Below are positions 11,653-22,300 of a stretch of 64,000 nt of DNA, one piece after another; the stretch's first letter is position 1, and each line of letters starts with the position of its first letter. This DNA comes from Psoroptes ovis (lineage: Eukaryota > Arthropoda > Arachnida > Sarcoptiformes > Psoroptidae), in assembly GCA_002943765.1 (NCBI GenBank), contig PQWQ01000028.1, positions 186,001 through 250,000 of the forward strand, given 5' to 3'. The notes below the pieces were generated by a model. The model was not told the origin of the DNA and searched no databases. It saw nothing but the letters and a program-made list of their open reading frames with translations. The position numbers and the translations under genes are program-made.

Positions 11653-12834
11653 ATGGCCAAGCTTCTTCAACAGGGCTTCATTTTTATTTTTATGATTTAT
11701 TCTGCTCAATATTCAGTCGGTAAGTGTGGTTATTTAAGACTTTAAGATGTTTAATTTTTATTTTTTTTCCAAATTTAAAATAGATACATTGCAAAATTCA
11801 GCTGAAAATTGTTCAACAAATTGTACAAAATATGAACAAGAACAATATTCACCTGTTTGTTCATCGAATGGTACAGTATTCAATAATGAATGTCTGATGA
11901 ATCAACAATCTAATTGCAGGTAATTTCATATAAAGCCATTTTCATTAAAAAAAAAAATTGATTAATTCATTACTTGTTTTCGATAAAATACTTTAACCAG
12001 TTTACAAATAACCGATTGGGAAGAATGTCGTGGTCTTCATCCATTATGTCCGGCTGATTGTTTAGATATACAGGATCCGATTTGTGCAGGTAAATCGATC
12101 ATCATAATTATTTTATTAGAAAGTGAAACACACCTTAATCTTAATTATTTTAACAATATTCCATCATATCTTTTAGATGATAATAAAATTTATCCGAATA
12201 AATGTGTGATGCATAAACGTAATTGTGGGCATGTATTTTTCACTGATAATGAATTATCCATAAATTAATTAATGATTTATTGTTTTCTTTTGTAGAAAAT
12301 TGATACAAGAACGTCCAATATTATTTTGTTTAGGAAATAATGCACGAAGTAAATATATATTTTGGTGAAAACAATTGATTTGTAATTGATTTTTTTTTCT
12401 TTTATTCATTCGTTTCATTTTCTTTGAAACCAGAGTCTAGACAAGATCAATGTCCGGACAATTGTTTAGAATTATATAAACCAGTTTGTGGTAGCGATGG
12501 ACAAATATATTTGAATGAATGTTATTTGAGAATGCAAAATTGCGAGTAAGTTTGATCATCATGATTACCATTAATCAATATATTTTCACATATTAATTTG
12601 TTTTTGATTTCAAAATTGAAAAGCAATGGAATAGAAAAAGTCGATATGAATCAATGCGCTACAGCATCTAAATGTCCATCATATTGTATACCGATTTATG
12701 ATCCAGTTTGTGGTTCAAATAGACAAATCTATTTGAATCGTTGTATGATGTTCAAAGATAATTGTAATCAAACAACAACTATACGAAATATGCCATTACA
12801 ATTTTGTGTTGGTGATGATATTGATAAAATATAA
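11653..12834 (+). CDS. Secreted four-domain Kazal-type serine protease inhibitor
   Basis: Seven small exons (11653-11719, 11784-11919, 12001-12089, 12177-12228, 12296-12348, 12434-12545, 12624-12834) give 239 aa. A signal peptide (residues 1-20) is followed by four Kazal domains, each with the C-x3-C, PVC (or PIC) and x2-C spacing. Domain 3 (CPDNCLELYKPVCGSDGQIY) and domain 4 (CPSYCIPIYDPVCGS) are most typical; domains 1 and 2 have weaker VCS/ICA cores. In domains 1-3 an intron falls just after the penultimate-region Cys (the NC motif), so the gene grew by exon duplication; domain 4 lacks that intron. The intron after 12228 needs a GC donor. Kazal proteins inhibit serine proteases in gut, haemolymph or reproductive secretions. 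A poly(A) signal is at 12879-12884, immediately before the tandem array. Confidence 0.9.
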
Positions 12835-12918
12835 TTTGTTTGTTTTTTTAAGTGAAAATCATTTAATTATCAATTACAAATAAAAAATTAAAATTTTATT
12901 CAAAATTTTTTTCAAAAA

Positions 12919-14943
12919 AGCAATGGCTATAGACTGCCATCTTTTTTTCAAAAAATCAAAGACTATACACTGGCAATTTTTTTCATGAAAAGCAAACGCT
13001 TTAGACTGCCATCTTTTTTCAAAAAAAGCAAAGGCAATAGACTGCCAATTTTTTCAGAAAAAGCAAAGGCAATAGACTGGCAATTTTTTCAGAAAAAGCA
13101 AAGGCAATAGACTGGCAATTTTTTCAAAAAAAGCAAAGGCTATACATTGCCATCTTTTTTCAAAAAAAGCAAAGGCAATAGACTGGCAATTTTTTTCAAA
13201 AAATCAAAGGCTATAGACTGCCATCTTTTTTCAAAAAAAGCGAAGGCAATAGACTGGCAATTTTTTCAAGAAAAAGCAAAGGCTATAGACTGGCAATTTT
13301 TTCAAGAAAAAGCAAAGGCTATACATTGCCATCTTTTTTCAGAAAAAGCAAAGGCAATAGACTGGCAATTTTTCAAGAAAAAGCACAGGCTATACATTGC
13401 CATCTTTTTTCAGAAAAAGCAAAGGCAATAGACTGCCATCTTTTTTCCAAAATATCAAAGACTATACATTGCCATCTTTTTTCAAAAAAATCAAAGGCTA
13501 TAGACTGCCATCTTTTTTCAGAAAAAGCAAAGGCAATAGACTGGCAATTTTTTTCAAAAAATCAAAGGCTATAGACTGCCATCTTTTTTCCAAAATATCA
13601 AAGGCTATACATTGCCATCTTTTTTCAGAAAAAGCAAAGGCAATAGACTGGCAATTTTTCAAGAAAAAGCACAGGCTATACATTGCCATCTTTTTTCAGA
13701 AAAAGCAAAGGCTATAGACTGGCAATTTTTTCAAGAAAAAGCACAGGCTATACATTGCCATCTTTTTTCAAAAAAAGCAAAGGCAATAGACTGGCAATTT
13801 TTTTCAAAATATCAAAGACTATACATTGCCATCTTTTTTCAGAAAAAGCAAAGGCAATAGACTGGCAATTTTTTCAAGAAAAAGCAAAGGCAATAGACTG
13901 GCAATTTTTTCAAGAAAAAGCACAGGCTATACATTGCCATCTTTTTTCAAAAAAAGCAAAGGCAATAGACTGGCAATTTTTTTCAAAATATCAAAGACTA
14001 TACATTGCCATCTTTTTTCAAAAAAATCAAAGGCTATAGACTGCCATCTTTTTTCAGAAAAAGCAAAGGCAATAGACTGGCAATTTTTTCAAGAAAAAGC
14101 AAAGGCAATAGACTGGCAATTTTTTCAAGAAAAAGCACAGGCTATACATTGCCATCTTTTTTCAGAAAAAGCAAAGGCAATAGACTGGCAATTTTTCAAG
14201 AAAAAGCACAGGCTATACATTGCCATCTTTTTTCAGAAAAAGCAAAGGCTATAGACTGGCAATTTTTTCAAGAAAAAGCACAGGCTATACATTGCCATCT
14301 TTTTTCAAAAAAAGCAAAGGCAATAGACTGGCAATTTTTTTCAAAAAATCAAATGCTATAGACTGCCATCTTTTTTCAAAAAAAGCAAAGGCAATAGACT
14401 GGCAATTTTTTCAAAAAAAGCAAAGGCAATAGACTGGCAATTTTTTCAGAAAAATCAAATGCTATAGACTGCCATCTTTTTTCCAAAATATCAAAGACTA
14501 TACATTGCCATCTTTTTTCAAAAAAGCAAAGGCAATAGACTGGCAATTTTTTCAAGAAAAAGCAAAGGCTATAGACTGGCAATTTTTTTTAAAAAATCAA
14601 AGGCTATAGACTGCCATCTTTTTTCAGAAAAAGCAAAGGCAATAGACTGGCAATTTTTTCAAGAAAAAGCAAAGGCTATAGACTGCCATCTTTTTTCCAA
14701 AAAATCAAAGGCTATACATTGCCATCTTTTTTCAAAAAAAGCAAAGGCAATAGACTGGCAATTTTTTCAAAAAATCAAAGGCAATAGACTGGCAATTTTT
14801 CAAGAAAAAGCACAGGCTATACATTGCCATCTTTTTTCAGAAAAATCAAAGGCTATAGACTGCCATCTTTTTTCAAAAAAAGCAAAGGCAATAGACTGGC
14901 AATTTTTTTTCAAAAAATCAAAGGCTATAGACTGCCATCTTTA
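12919..14943. repeat. 2-kb tandem minisatellite, unit about 36 bp
   Basis: Roughly 55-57 head-to-tail units of 35-37 bp. Every unit has an AAAGGC(T/A)ATA-ACTG-like core followed by T6 and CA6 tracts. Three core variants alternate: TATACATTGCCATC, AATAGACTGGCAAT and TATAGACTGCCATC. Blocks of units recur: a five-unit block at about 13769 is repeated 179 bp later, and similar patterns return at about 215 and 537 bp, so the array has higher-order structure from repeated unequal exchange. Many overlapping open frames exist because some units are 36 bp (12 codons), but the 35- and 37-bp units break every frame, so it is not coding. It starts 85 bp after the Kazal stop codon. Confidence 0.95.
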
Positions 14944-15340
14944 GCGATGGCGATGTATAGCAGTTGCCAGTCTATATCCTTTGATTTTTTTTTGAAAATT
15001 TCTGTCAGGCTATAGATTGGTAATTTTTTCTAAGTTTTGAAAAATTTCCAAAGGCCTTAGATTTTTCCGAAATTTTCATAAAATTCTACGTACTAAAGCC
15101 TAAGATTTTTTCGATTTTTTCAAAAGATTCCAAAGACTATAGCTTGAGATTTTTCAGATTTTTTCAAAAATTTACAAAGGCTATAGCCTAAGATTTTTCC
15201 GATTTTTTCAAAAGATTCCAAAGACTATAGGTTAAGATTTTTCAGATTTTTTCAAAAATTTTGTCGATGTATAGCTTTAGATTTTTTCGATAGTCTTCGG
15301 AAATTTTTGAAAAAATCGAAAAAATCTAATGCTATTTTTT
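14944..15340. repeat. Diverged and inverted edge of the tandem array
   Basis: At 14964-14994 one unit is present in the opposite orientation (TTGCCAGTCTATATCCTTTG). From about 15000 to 15280 the repeat continues as older, degenerate units with a period near 44 bp (CAAAG-CTATAG-GATTTTTC core at about 15131, 15175 and 15219). At its end a 14-bp perfect inverted repeat (TTAGATTTTTTCGA with TCGAAAAAATCTAA) lies in about 15284-15332. The right edge is therefore palindromic as well as diverged. Confidence 0.75.
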
Positions 15341-15926
15341 TAAAATGTATATGCCGCATACACATGTACATATTTATATATAAACAAATGTAGTTGAGAA
15401 ATTAAATGTCCGTATGCGTGTCGAAATTGCTATTGACTTCAAAAAAAAGCCGGAGCTTTCAGATTTTAATATGAACGCGTTCCTGCCATTGAACGCTGGC
15501 ATTCATCCAAACCTAGGGGTAAAATAGACGTATTTATACGTCAAATGTATTTTCAAAATTGCTGTTTCAATAAAACGTATTACTACGTCATTGCGCAAAT
15601 TCAATGCTAAAATTGCAATATATTAAAATTGCATATACAAATATATGCATGCATGTATGTATGTGTATGAATGAATATAAGTACATATATATATGTATAT
15701 GTAATGATACGCAATGTGAGCAATGTTGAACATTTTTTTTTTATGATGATTGCACAATATTTCAACAACAAAATATTCGATATTGAAAATTTCATCATAC
15801 TTGGTCGTATACAATTTTTGTATTTTGTCAAAATACAAATCAAAAAAATTTCAAGTGACAATTTATGATTAATTATCGTTGATTAATTTTTATTCAATTC
15901 GAAATAAATTGATTTAATTCAAAATA
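15341..15926. promoter_or_regulatory. Upstream region of C/EBP-gamma gene with ACGT dyads and a C/EBP site
   Basis: No gene is supported; the three frames at 15607-15868 are AT-rich noise. The region holds ACGT-N6-ACGT dyads at 15528-15541 and 15575-15588, and directly after the second a perfect C/EBP-type palindrome ATTGCGCAAA (15590-15599). The downstream gene encodes a C/EBP-family bZIP, so auto- or cross-regulation is a reasonable inference. Confidence 0.45.
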
Positions 15927-16466
15927 ATGAGTCCAATAAATAAAAAAAGATTAAATGTCAAAAAAGAATTGATATTAGATCCGACATCATCGGATAATAG
16001 TAATAGTATTGATTTGATGACGGATGATGATCAACAACAACAGCAAACAACATCAAGACAATTTGGTCGTGTTAATCGTCGTACATTGGATAAAAATTCG
16101 GATGAATACAAGCTAAGAAGACAACGTAATAATATTGCGGTGAAAAAATCAAGAACTAAATCAAAACAACGTACACAAGAAACACAAAAACGTGTGAATG
16201 AATTAGTGGATGAAAATCAGCGTTTACAAACAAAAGTTAAAATATTGTCAAAAGAATTGAATTTTTTAAAAGATTTATTTATTGCACATGCATCATCACA
16301 TAATAATAATAATAATAATAATAACAATAATAACAATGTCAATTCAATTACAAATGGACAAACATTCGATATAAATTTAAATGATAATACTAATGATTTA
16401 TTATTGACCATGGATAACAACAATAATAATGAATCATTAATGCAGCAACAGCAACAACAACAATAA
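15927..16466 (+). CDS. CEBPG: bZIP transcription factor of the C/EBP family, gamma type
   Basis: A 179-aa single-exon protein. The basic region at about residues 60-85 (DEYKLRRQRNNIAVKKSRTK) carries the C/EBP signature NNIAVKKSR, followed by KSKQRTQETQKRV and a leucine zipper that ends LNFLKDLFIAHA, closest to C/EBP-gamma (fly Irbp18). There is no transactivation domain: the N-terminus is only 55 residues, with a Gln run, and the C-terminus is Asn/Gln-rich. In other animals this short type heterodimerises with C/EBP and ATF4-like partners and takes part in stress and DNA-damage responses. Poly(A) signal at 16564-16569. It is convergent with SEH1. Confidence 0.9.
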   Translation: MSPINKKRLNVKKELILDPTSSDNSNSIDLMTDDDQQQQQTTSRQFGRVNRRTLDKNSDEYKLRRQRNNIAVKKSRTKSKQRTQETQKRVNELVDENQRLQTKVKILSKELNFLKDLFIAHASSHNNNNNNNNNNNNVNSITNGQTFDINLNDNTNDLLLTMDNNNNNESLMQQQQQQQ

Positions 16467-16917
16467 TAAAAATCCTCATGTGATCTCATCATAATCATCA
16501 TCATCAAACATTATAAAACAATCGATACATTAATCTTCCATTGATTGGCTAAAAAATTCAAATAATAAACAAAAGGCTATAGATAATCAAAAAAAAAAAT
16601 TCTAATTAATCTAATAATATTAGACAAAAACAGCATATATTTTTTTGTTTTGTTTGTTTCGTGATTCACACACAAAGACATTTATTTTAGATGATAATGA
16701 ATTGTTTTCCATCAAATTGTTTGACCATTTGAAACCAATTAATACCATTTATTAATGTAAAACAAATCATATTCATTTCCATTGAAATTATTATTATTAT
16801 TATTACTGTTTGAACCAAAGTATATTCATTTCCATTTTGAAAATCAAAATTATTTTTATTTTTTTGATCGTAAAATAAAGAATAAAGAGTAAAAATACAT
16901 GTTAATTGGAGTGTCCA
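16467..16917. other. Shared 3' region of CEBPG and SEH1
   Basis: AT-rich with no gene. A plus-strand AATAAA is at 16564-16569 and a minus-strand AATAAA at 16855-16860. A single fragment AAAAGGCTATAGA at about 16571 resembles the core of the 13-15 kb tandem repeat and may be a stray copy. Confidence 0.5.
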
Positions 16918-18335
16918 TTATTGTGAGAATGCAAATTTGGCTCCTTGTTGTTGTTGTTGCTGTTGTTGTTGATGTTGATGATGATCCATCATCATCATCA
17001 TTGTTTGACGATCATCATTATTTAAATAATAATTATAACTATTATTACGCATCATCATCGATTGTGGATTGATCGTATTTTGATCTGCTTTCAATATGCC
17101 GACGTTTTGCCATTTTTCGAAACAATTTGCTGGAAAATATAAAAGATTATAAAATAACTATAAGGCGAATGACATAAGATGATCATTACCTTTCCAAAGT
17201 CGTACAGCTCCATCATCACCTGATGATGCCATCAATGTTCCGGTGATATTCCATGATACTCTCCATACTTGTGAACCATGATCATCAAATGATGCTATTA
17301 CTTTGATTATATAGCGTCGTTTGTTACCTATTGCTATGGCATTATTAGTATTGTTTGTCATTGAGTTATTGGCAACACTTGCTGTTGTTTGCTGTGAAAT
17401 CGATGCCGATGACATGGATGCTGTGTCGATTGAATCTTTTTCATTTTCGATTAATCTTATTGATATTATTTTTACATCTTTAGTCGTGGCTGCACCTAGT
17501 AAATCATATGATCGACCTACATTCGGTGCAAAAGCAATATCATGTACTAATTCATTGAAATCTTTGAATGTTTTATCAACGATTTGTTGCCAATCACGTG
17601 CTTGATCATTGAATTCATAAAATAATATTTTTGCACCTTGTGCATTACTATCATCACAACCGACGGCAATCATAGGGAAATTTTGCCGAAATAGCGATGG
17701 ATTCCATGATATTGAGCTACAAGCTTTATTACAATTAATTTCATATTGAATAGACCATTGTGTTATATTCATAACATCAGGTGCTTCATAAATTCGAATA
17801 ATACCGTCAAGTGAACATGTTGATAACATCAATCCGAAATGTTTTGGCGCAAATTTAACATCAGTCACAGATGTACGACTATCGACAAAACTATGGCGTT
17901 TTATCCAAACTGATTGACTCTTCTCACTTGTATTATTATCGGCTACTTTATAATGGAAATATCAATGTAAACATGAGCGAATAAAAACATGGAAAATGGC
18001 ATACCCATCTCTTCCCAAACAATGGCAGTTCTATCAAATGAACAAGTGGCAAGTATTTGTCCAAATTCAGGATGTGCCCATGTTACTTTCCACACTGATC
18101 CGGCATGTGTTTTCCATGATGATGTACATGTCCATTGACCTTTATCATCAATGTCCCATACCTAATTTGGATGACAACAAAAAATAAAGAAAATACATGA
18201 AATAAAACACATATAAAATGACATTACTTTAACACTTTGATCAGATGAACATGTGGCTAAACGGCGGCCATAATAATCATATGCTATATCATGAATTAAA
18301 TCTTTATGATCAGCTTGTATTATTTTTGAATGCAT
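16918..18335 (-). CDS. SEH1L: Nucleoporin SEH1 (WD40; Nup107-160 and GATOR2 complexes)
   Basis: Four exons on the minus strand (18335-18228, 18161-18005, 17945-17190, 17129-16918) with phases 0, 1 and 1 give 410 aa (human 360). The start MHSKIIQADHKDLIHDIAYD and blocks such as RTSVTDVKFAPKH, DGIIRIYEAPDVMN, HDIAFAPN and SQVWRVSWNITGT are near-identical to animal SEH1. WD40 blades cover residues about 5-350. The extra length is a Ser/Thr/Asn loop around residues 250-280 and an Asn/His/Gln tail after the last blade. SEH1 is part of the nuclear-pore Y complex and of the GATOR2 regulator of TORC1. It shares a 194-bp divergent promoter with POP4. Confidence 0.95.
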
Positions 18336-18529
18336 ATTTCAAAATAAAGAAGATGGGATTAATTGGGATGAATTATTAAAAATCAAATTCAAAACAAATT
18401 GATTAATATCTCATGCTTGATGGTAAAACTTCATGACTTGAACAAGTTGAAATAGCCAACCAGTGTAAATAGTTGCCGAATGGACATGTGATTTTGTTGT
18501 CATTTTTTTTGAAAAATTTTCATGACAAA

Positions 18530-19319
18530 ATGTCAAACTCTGGTAAGTCGTCTTACCAACATTTAAATTCACCATACATTAAGCTAATTATTTTTATGAT
18601 TTATTGCAGAATCACCATACACATCATTACCGAAAGAAATTTGTCAAATTGGTCATCTAATCAATTTAGAACCGGGTATTAGTAAGAAAAAACCTGAAGA
18701 AGTGATCGACGATTGGTTGCCGAAAAACAATAATAATAACAAAAATAATGATGAAATTGATTTTAAATATAAAACATACTCACTGTATGAACAAATTGAG
18801 CAAAATAAATCAAGAAAATGTAATAAAAAGAAGCTTTTAAACTCAAAACAACGTAAAGCATTATTCAATTTAAATACTGAACAATTAGATTATAAAAAAT
18901 TCATACAAATAAACAAGTTATGGCATTCATATTTTGAATCGATACTGTTGGATGAAATTAAAACCAAATCAGATGAAATAAAATTAGCCCGGATAGATTT
19001 ACATGGATCATATTTGATTGTATGTAAATCGAAAAATCCATCAATTATTGGCACCAAAGGCTTTATGATACAAGAATCAAAAAATATGTTTCGCATCCTC
19101 AATGAACACAATAAATTATTAGGTAAGATTTTTCATGATGATCAAATGAAATATCAAAAATAGGTTTATTTTGAATTTTTAGAAATACCCAAACATGGAA
19201 CAATATTTGCATTCAAACACAATGATAAATTATACAAAATTAATGGCTATAATATAATGATGTCTAGCTATAATCGTTCGAAAGCCAAACCAAAAATGAA
19301 TTTTATTTGTGATTTATGA
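18530..19319 (+). CDS. POP4: RNase P/MRP protein subunit POP4 (Rpp29)
   Basis: Three exons (18530-18542, 18610-19122, 19183-19319), both introns phase 1, encode 220 aa, the same length as human POP4. The Sm-like core is clear: LARIDLHGSYLIVCKSKNPS, IGTKGFMIQESKNMFRIL, then EIPKHGTIFAF in the last exon. Upstream is the typical basic helix (NSKQRKALFNL) that precedes KLWHSYFESIL. The first exon codes only MSNS plus one base; a different-frame ATG at 18522 would not join in phase. POP4 binds the RNA of RNase P and RNase MRP (tRNA 5' maturation, rRNA processing). Its stop codon is only 10 bp from the CPSF1 stop on the other strand. The likely poly(A) signal is 19383-19388. Confidence 0.93.
19165..19170 (-). 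terminator. Poly(A) signal of CPSF1, inside POP4 intron 2
   Basis: AATAAA on the minus strand (TTTATT on plus) about 160 bp past the CPSF1 stop. It lies in the POP4 intron at 19123-19182, so the CPSF1 3' UTR would be antisense to the last POP4 exon. Confidence 0.5.
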
Positions 19320-19329
19320 TAATATGAAA

Positions 19330-22300
19330 CTAAAAATGTGATGTAATCGAATGAATTTCTTGAAGATCATCAATAATCTGTGAAATAAAGGAAAAATTTC
19401 AATTATCAGTAATGTAAATTGGAACAAATTCATATATTCATCATTACCTGTTTTGATGTTGTACCGATTTTCTTGGCTATTTCATATTTTTCATTTAATG
19501 ACAGATGAATATATTTAAATAATAAATCACCATCCAAAATATTTTTACTTGGATTCATCAGGTCCATTTTACGTATTTTAATCAAACGAAATGCTTTCGG
19601 ATTCAATCCGGCAATATGTTGCATGTTGGTTGTCAATAGATTTTGTAACATCAATAGCCTTCTATATGTTTTTTCCGAGATCGGTAACAGATATCCAATA
19701 CAGCCATCTAATGTAACAAACATAGTAATATGTCGCCGTAATAAAGTTTGTCGCAGACGATTATCAATATTTTTAAATTGCAGTAAACGACAACGTATTC
19801 GAAAAAATGAATTAACATTTGAACCTAAATGAAAATCACCACGACGTATTAATCGTGTGCCACCGATCGATTCTAATTGATCTGGTTGATATGAATAAAG
19901 GATTAAATTTTTCTGGGCATCCGATACGACAAAACACATTTGACTATTATCGATTAAATATTCACATGAATAAACTTGTAATGAACGATGATCACGACTA
20001 ACCAATGATAGTGTACGTGTTTCTTCTTGATATCGCAGCAATGATATTGATTTATAAACATCACAAACTAATATCAGATTTTTGATTGATAGCGCTGCAT
20101 GTACATAGATTTGAGTGTCGATGAATGCAATACCATTCAATTGTGATTCTTTCAATTGCCAAATATAAATTTTTTGTCCAATAGCCGACAACAGGTAGCC
20201 ACATACTTGACATATCGCTGTCACAGGGCCTTTTTGTTCTTTACAATAAACAATTTTAATTTTATTCTTGGTCAATGGTTTCCCTGGTTCTGGTACTACT
20301 TCAATTACATCCAATATCCATATACGACCACGATTTGTAACATCTTCACCATAACTATAATTAGTACTGATAGCAATATAACCTTTCAAACCAGTTGTTG
20401 TTCCTTCGGATGCAAGCATAACTGTTTTCAGCGCGGTAATATGTTCCCATTCATCAAATTTTATCAATGAATCTGGTATTATTGTCCAATTGGTCGGTGA
20501 TAATAATTCCAATTCAAATTGTTCAGTTTTACAATGAATGTAACGTGAATCAGATTCAATAAAATCATAATCTTTTTCTTCACCACCAATTCTTACAATT
20601 TTAGTAATATCAATCAAATAACTGGTAACAATAGCATATGTTTTACTTTCTAAATGATAATTTACATAATGTACAGTACGATTTATCGGTATAAATTTAT
20701 ATGGCCAATATGAATCTAATTCATAATTGTTTGCCAATGTCGAAAATCTCAGCTCATTATTTTCATTGAAATAAATATAACCATTTGGACAATTAATGTT
20801 GTTAAACATTGCAAACGATGTAATGGCGCCATCACAATCCATAAAATGAGTTCGTAGCTCACCACGATATGTCATGAAAAACCAACATGGATTCGGTCCG
20901 CAAAGAAATACTCCTGAATAACTATTTATGTTTTTAAACGACCTCAACCATTGACGATTACGATGTAATAATTTCATTGTGTTTTCATCTTGATGTTCAT
21001 CATAAAATTTTGGCAATTTTACAAATTGTTGTTCATTATAATTCATCGAAATTTTTTTAAAACGAATCTTCAAATGATTATCCACTTGTGTATCGTTGAA
21101 TGAATATATTTCATAAATAAAAAAATCATCATCAAACCGTGCAAATAAATATGGATGTGAATGTTGCAGTCCTAAACCATAAACAAATATTTCATTCGTT
21201 ATCGGCATAGTTGAATTATCGAAAATATTATTTTGATATGAATGATCAGTGGCTTGAACACTATCGACCAACACCCGTAAGCCGAGAGGAAAATTTTTAA
21301 TTAAATAAGCTAATTTGAATTCAGGTAAACTGTATATTTCCAATACACCATTTTCTCGTACAATAAATAGCCAATATGTTGGATCGTGTTTCATTATTAT
21401 TGGTATATTGATTGCTTGTTGATCATTATTATCTTCATCAGCGTTGTTGATATTCTTATCATTCATTTGTGATTGTTGTTGGTGTTCGTTATTTTTTTGA
21501 TTATTCAAAAAACTAGCCATTGAATTACCGTATAATAATTCATCTTCTTCATCGATTGTCGCAGCTGATGACAATGTTGATAGTGCTGATGCTAAAGGTG
21601 GTGCAGAATTTATTGGTTTATTATTCGATTGCGGATTCAGTGCTGTTGTTTTTTTCAAATTTCTATTCGGCTCATTTGATTTTGTTTTCGTAGTGAATAT
21701 TCCGCTTACATCTTTGTAAATACATTGAGTAACAATACGTGATCTAGCAGTGGTCAAATCTGGTTTTATGACCACTAAACGTGCTGTATTTTTTGCTAAA
21801 TCAATTTTCAATCTTAACATGATGATCACTCCTTTCTCTGACATTAATACTGCATATGGATCAGCAATCGATACATGACATAATGGTGAGCCAATGTCGA
21901 TCGGGAAATGTTGCAGCTCACGAATTCCGTCCAATAATCGAACACTTCTTGCACATACTTGCAAAATATATTTATTATCACCAATATTACCGGCATAAAT
22001 TGTTGAGCTTTGCGTAATGAAACCACTTTGATCTAATTCATTAATTTCTTGTCCAATTTGAAACACTAATGTTGAATCTTCTTGTGATATGATCAAATAT
22101 TTATGTGTCATCGTTTCTTTATCTTCCGAATAATACATATTCGAATCGTAGGCTGTCCAACAATCAAAACAACCAGGCAATTTAAAACTTGTTTCAATTT
22201 GTGGCTGAATGGAACGCTGTAATACTGTTAATCCACCGTTTTGAAAATAACCTGATGTGGTCACCAGCTCTACATTTAAATTATCATTTTGTTTTTGTTG

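Noticed and set aside
12919..14943. CRISPR-like regularity of the array.
   Set aside because: There are no unique spacers; repeats are directly adjacent and degenerate, and the window is eukaryotic with introns.
13147..15015. Many overlapping open frames of 60-142 codons inside the tandem array (both strands), repeating KAKAIDWQFF- or RKSKGNRL-like peptides.
   Set aside because: Units are about 36 bp, so frames stay open for a while, but 35- and 37-bp units shift every frame. The same peptide appears in all frames, with no start signal or splice logic.
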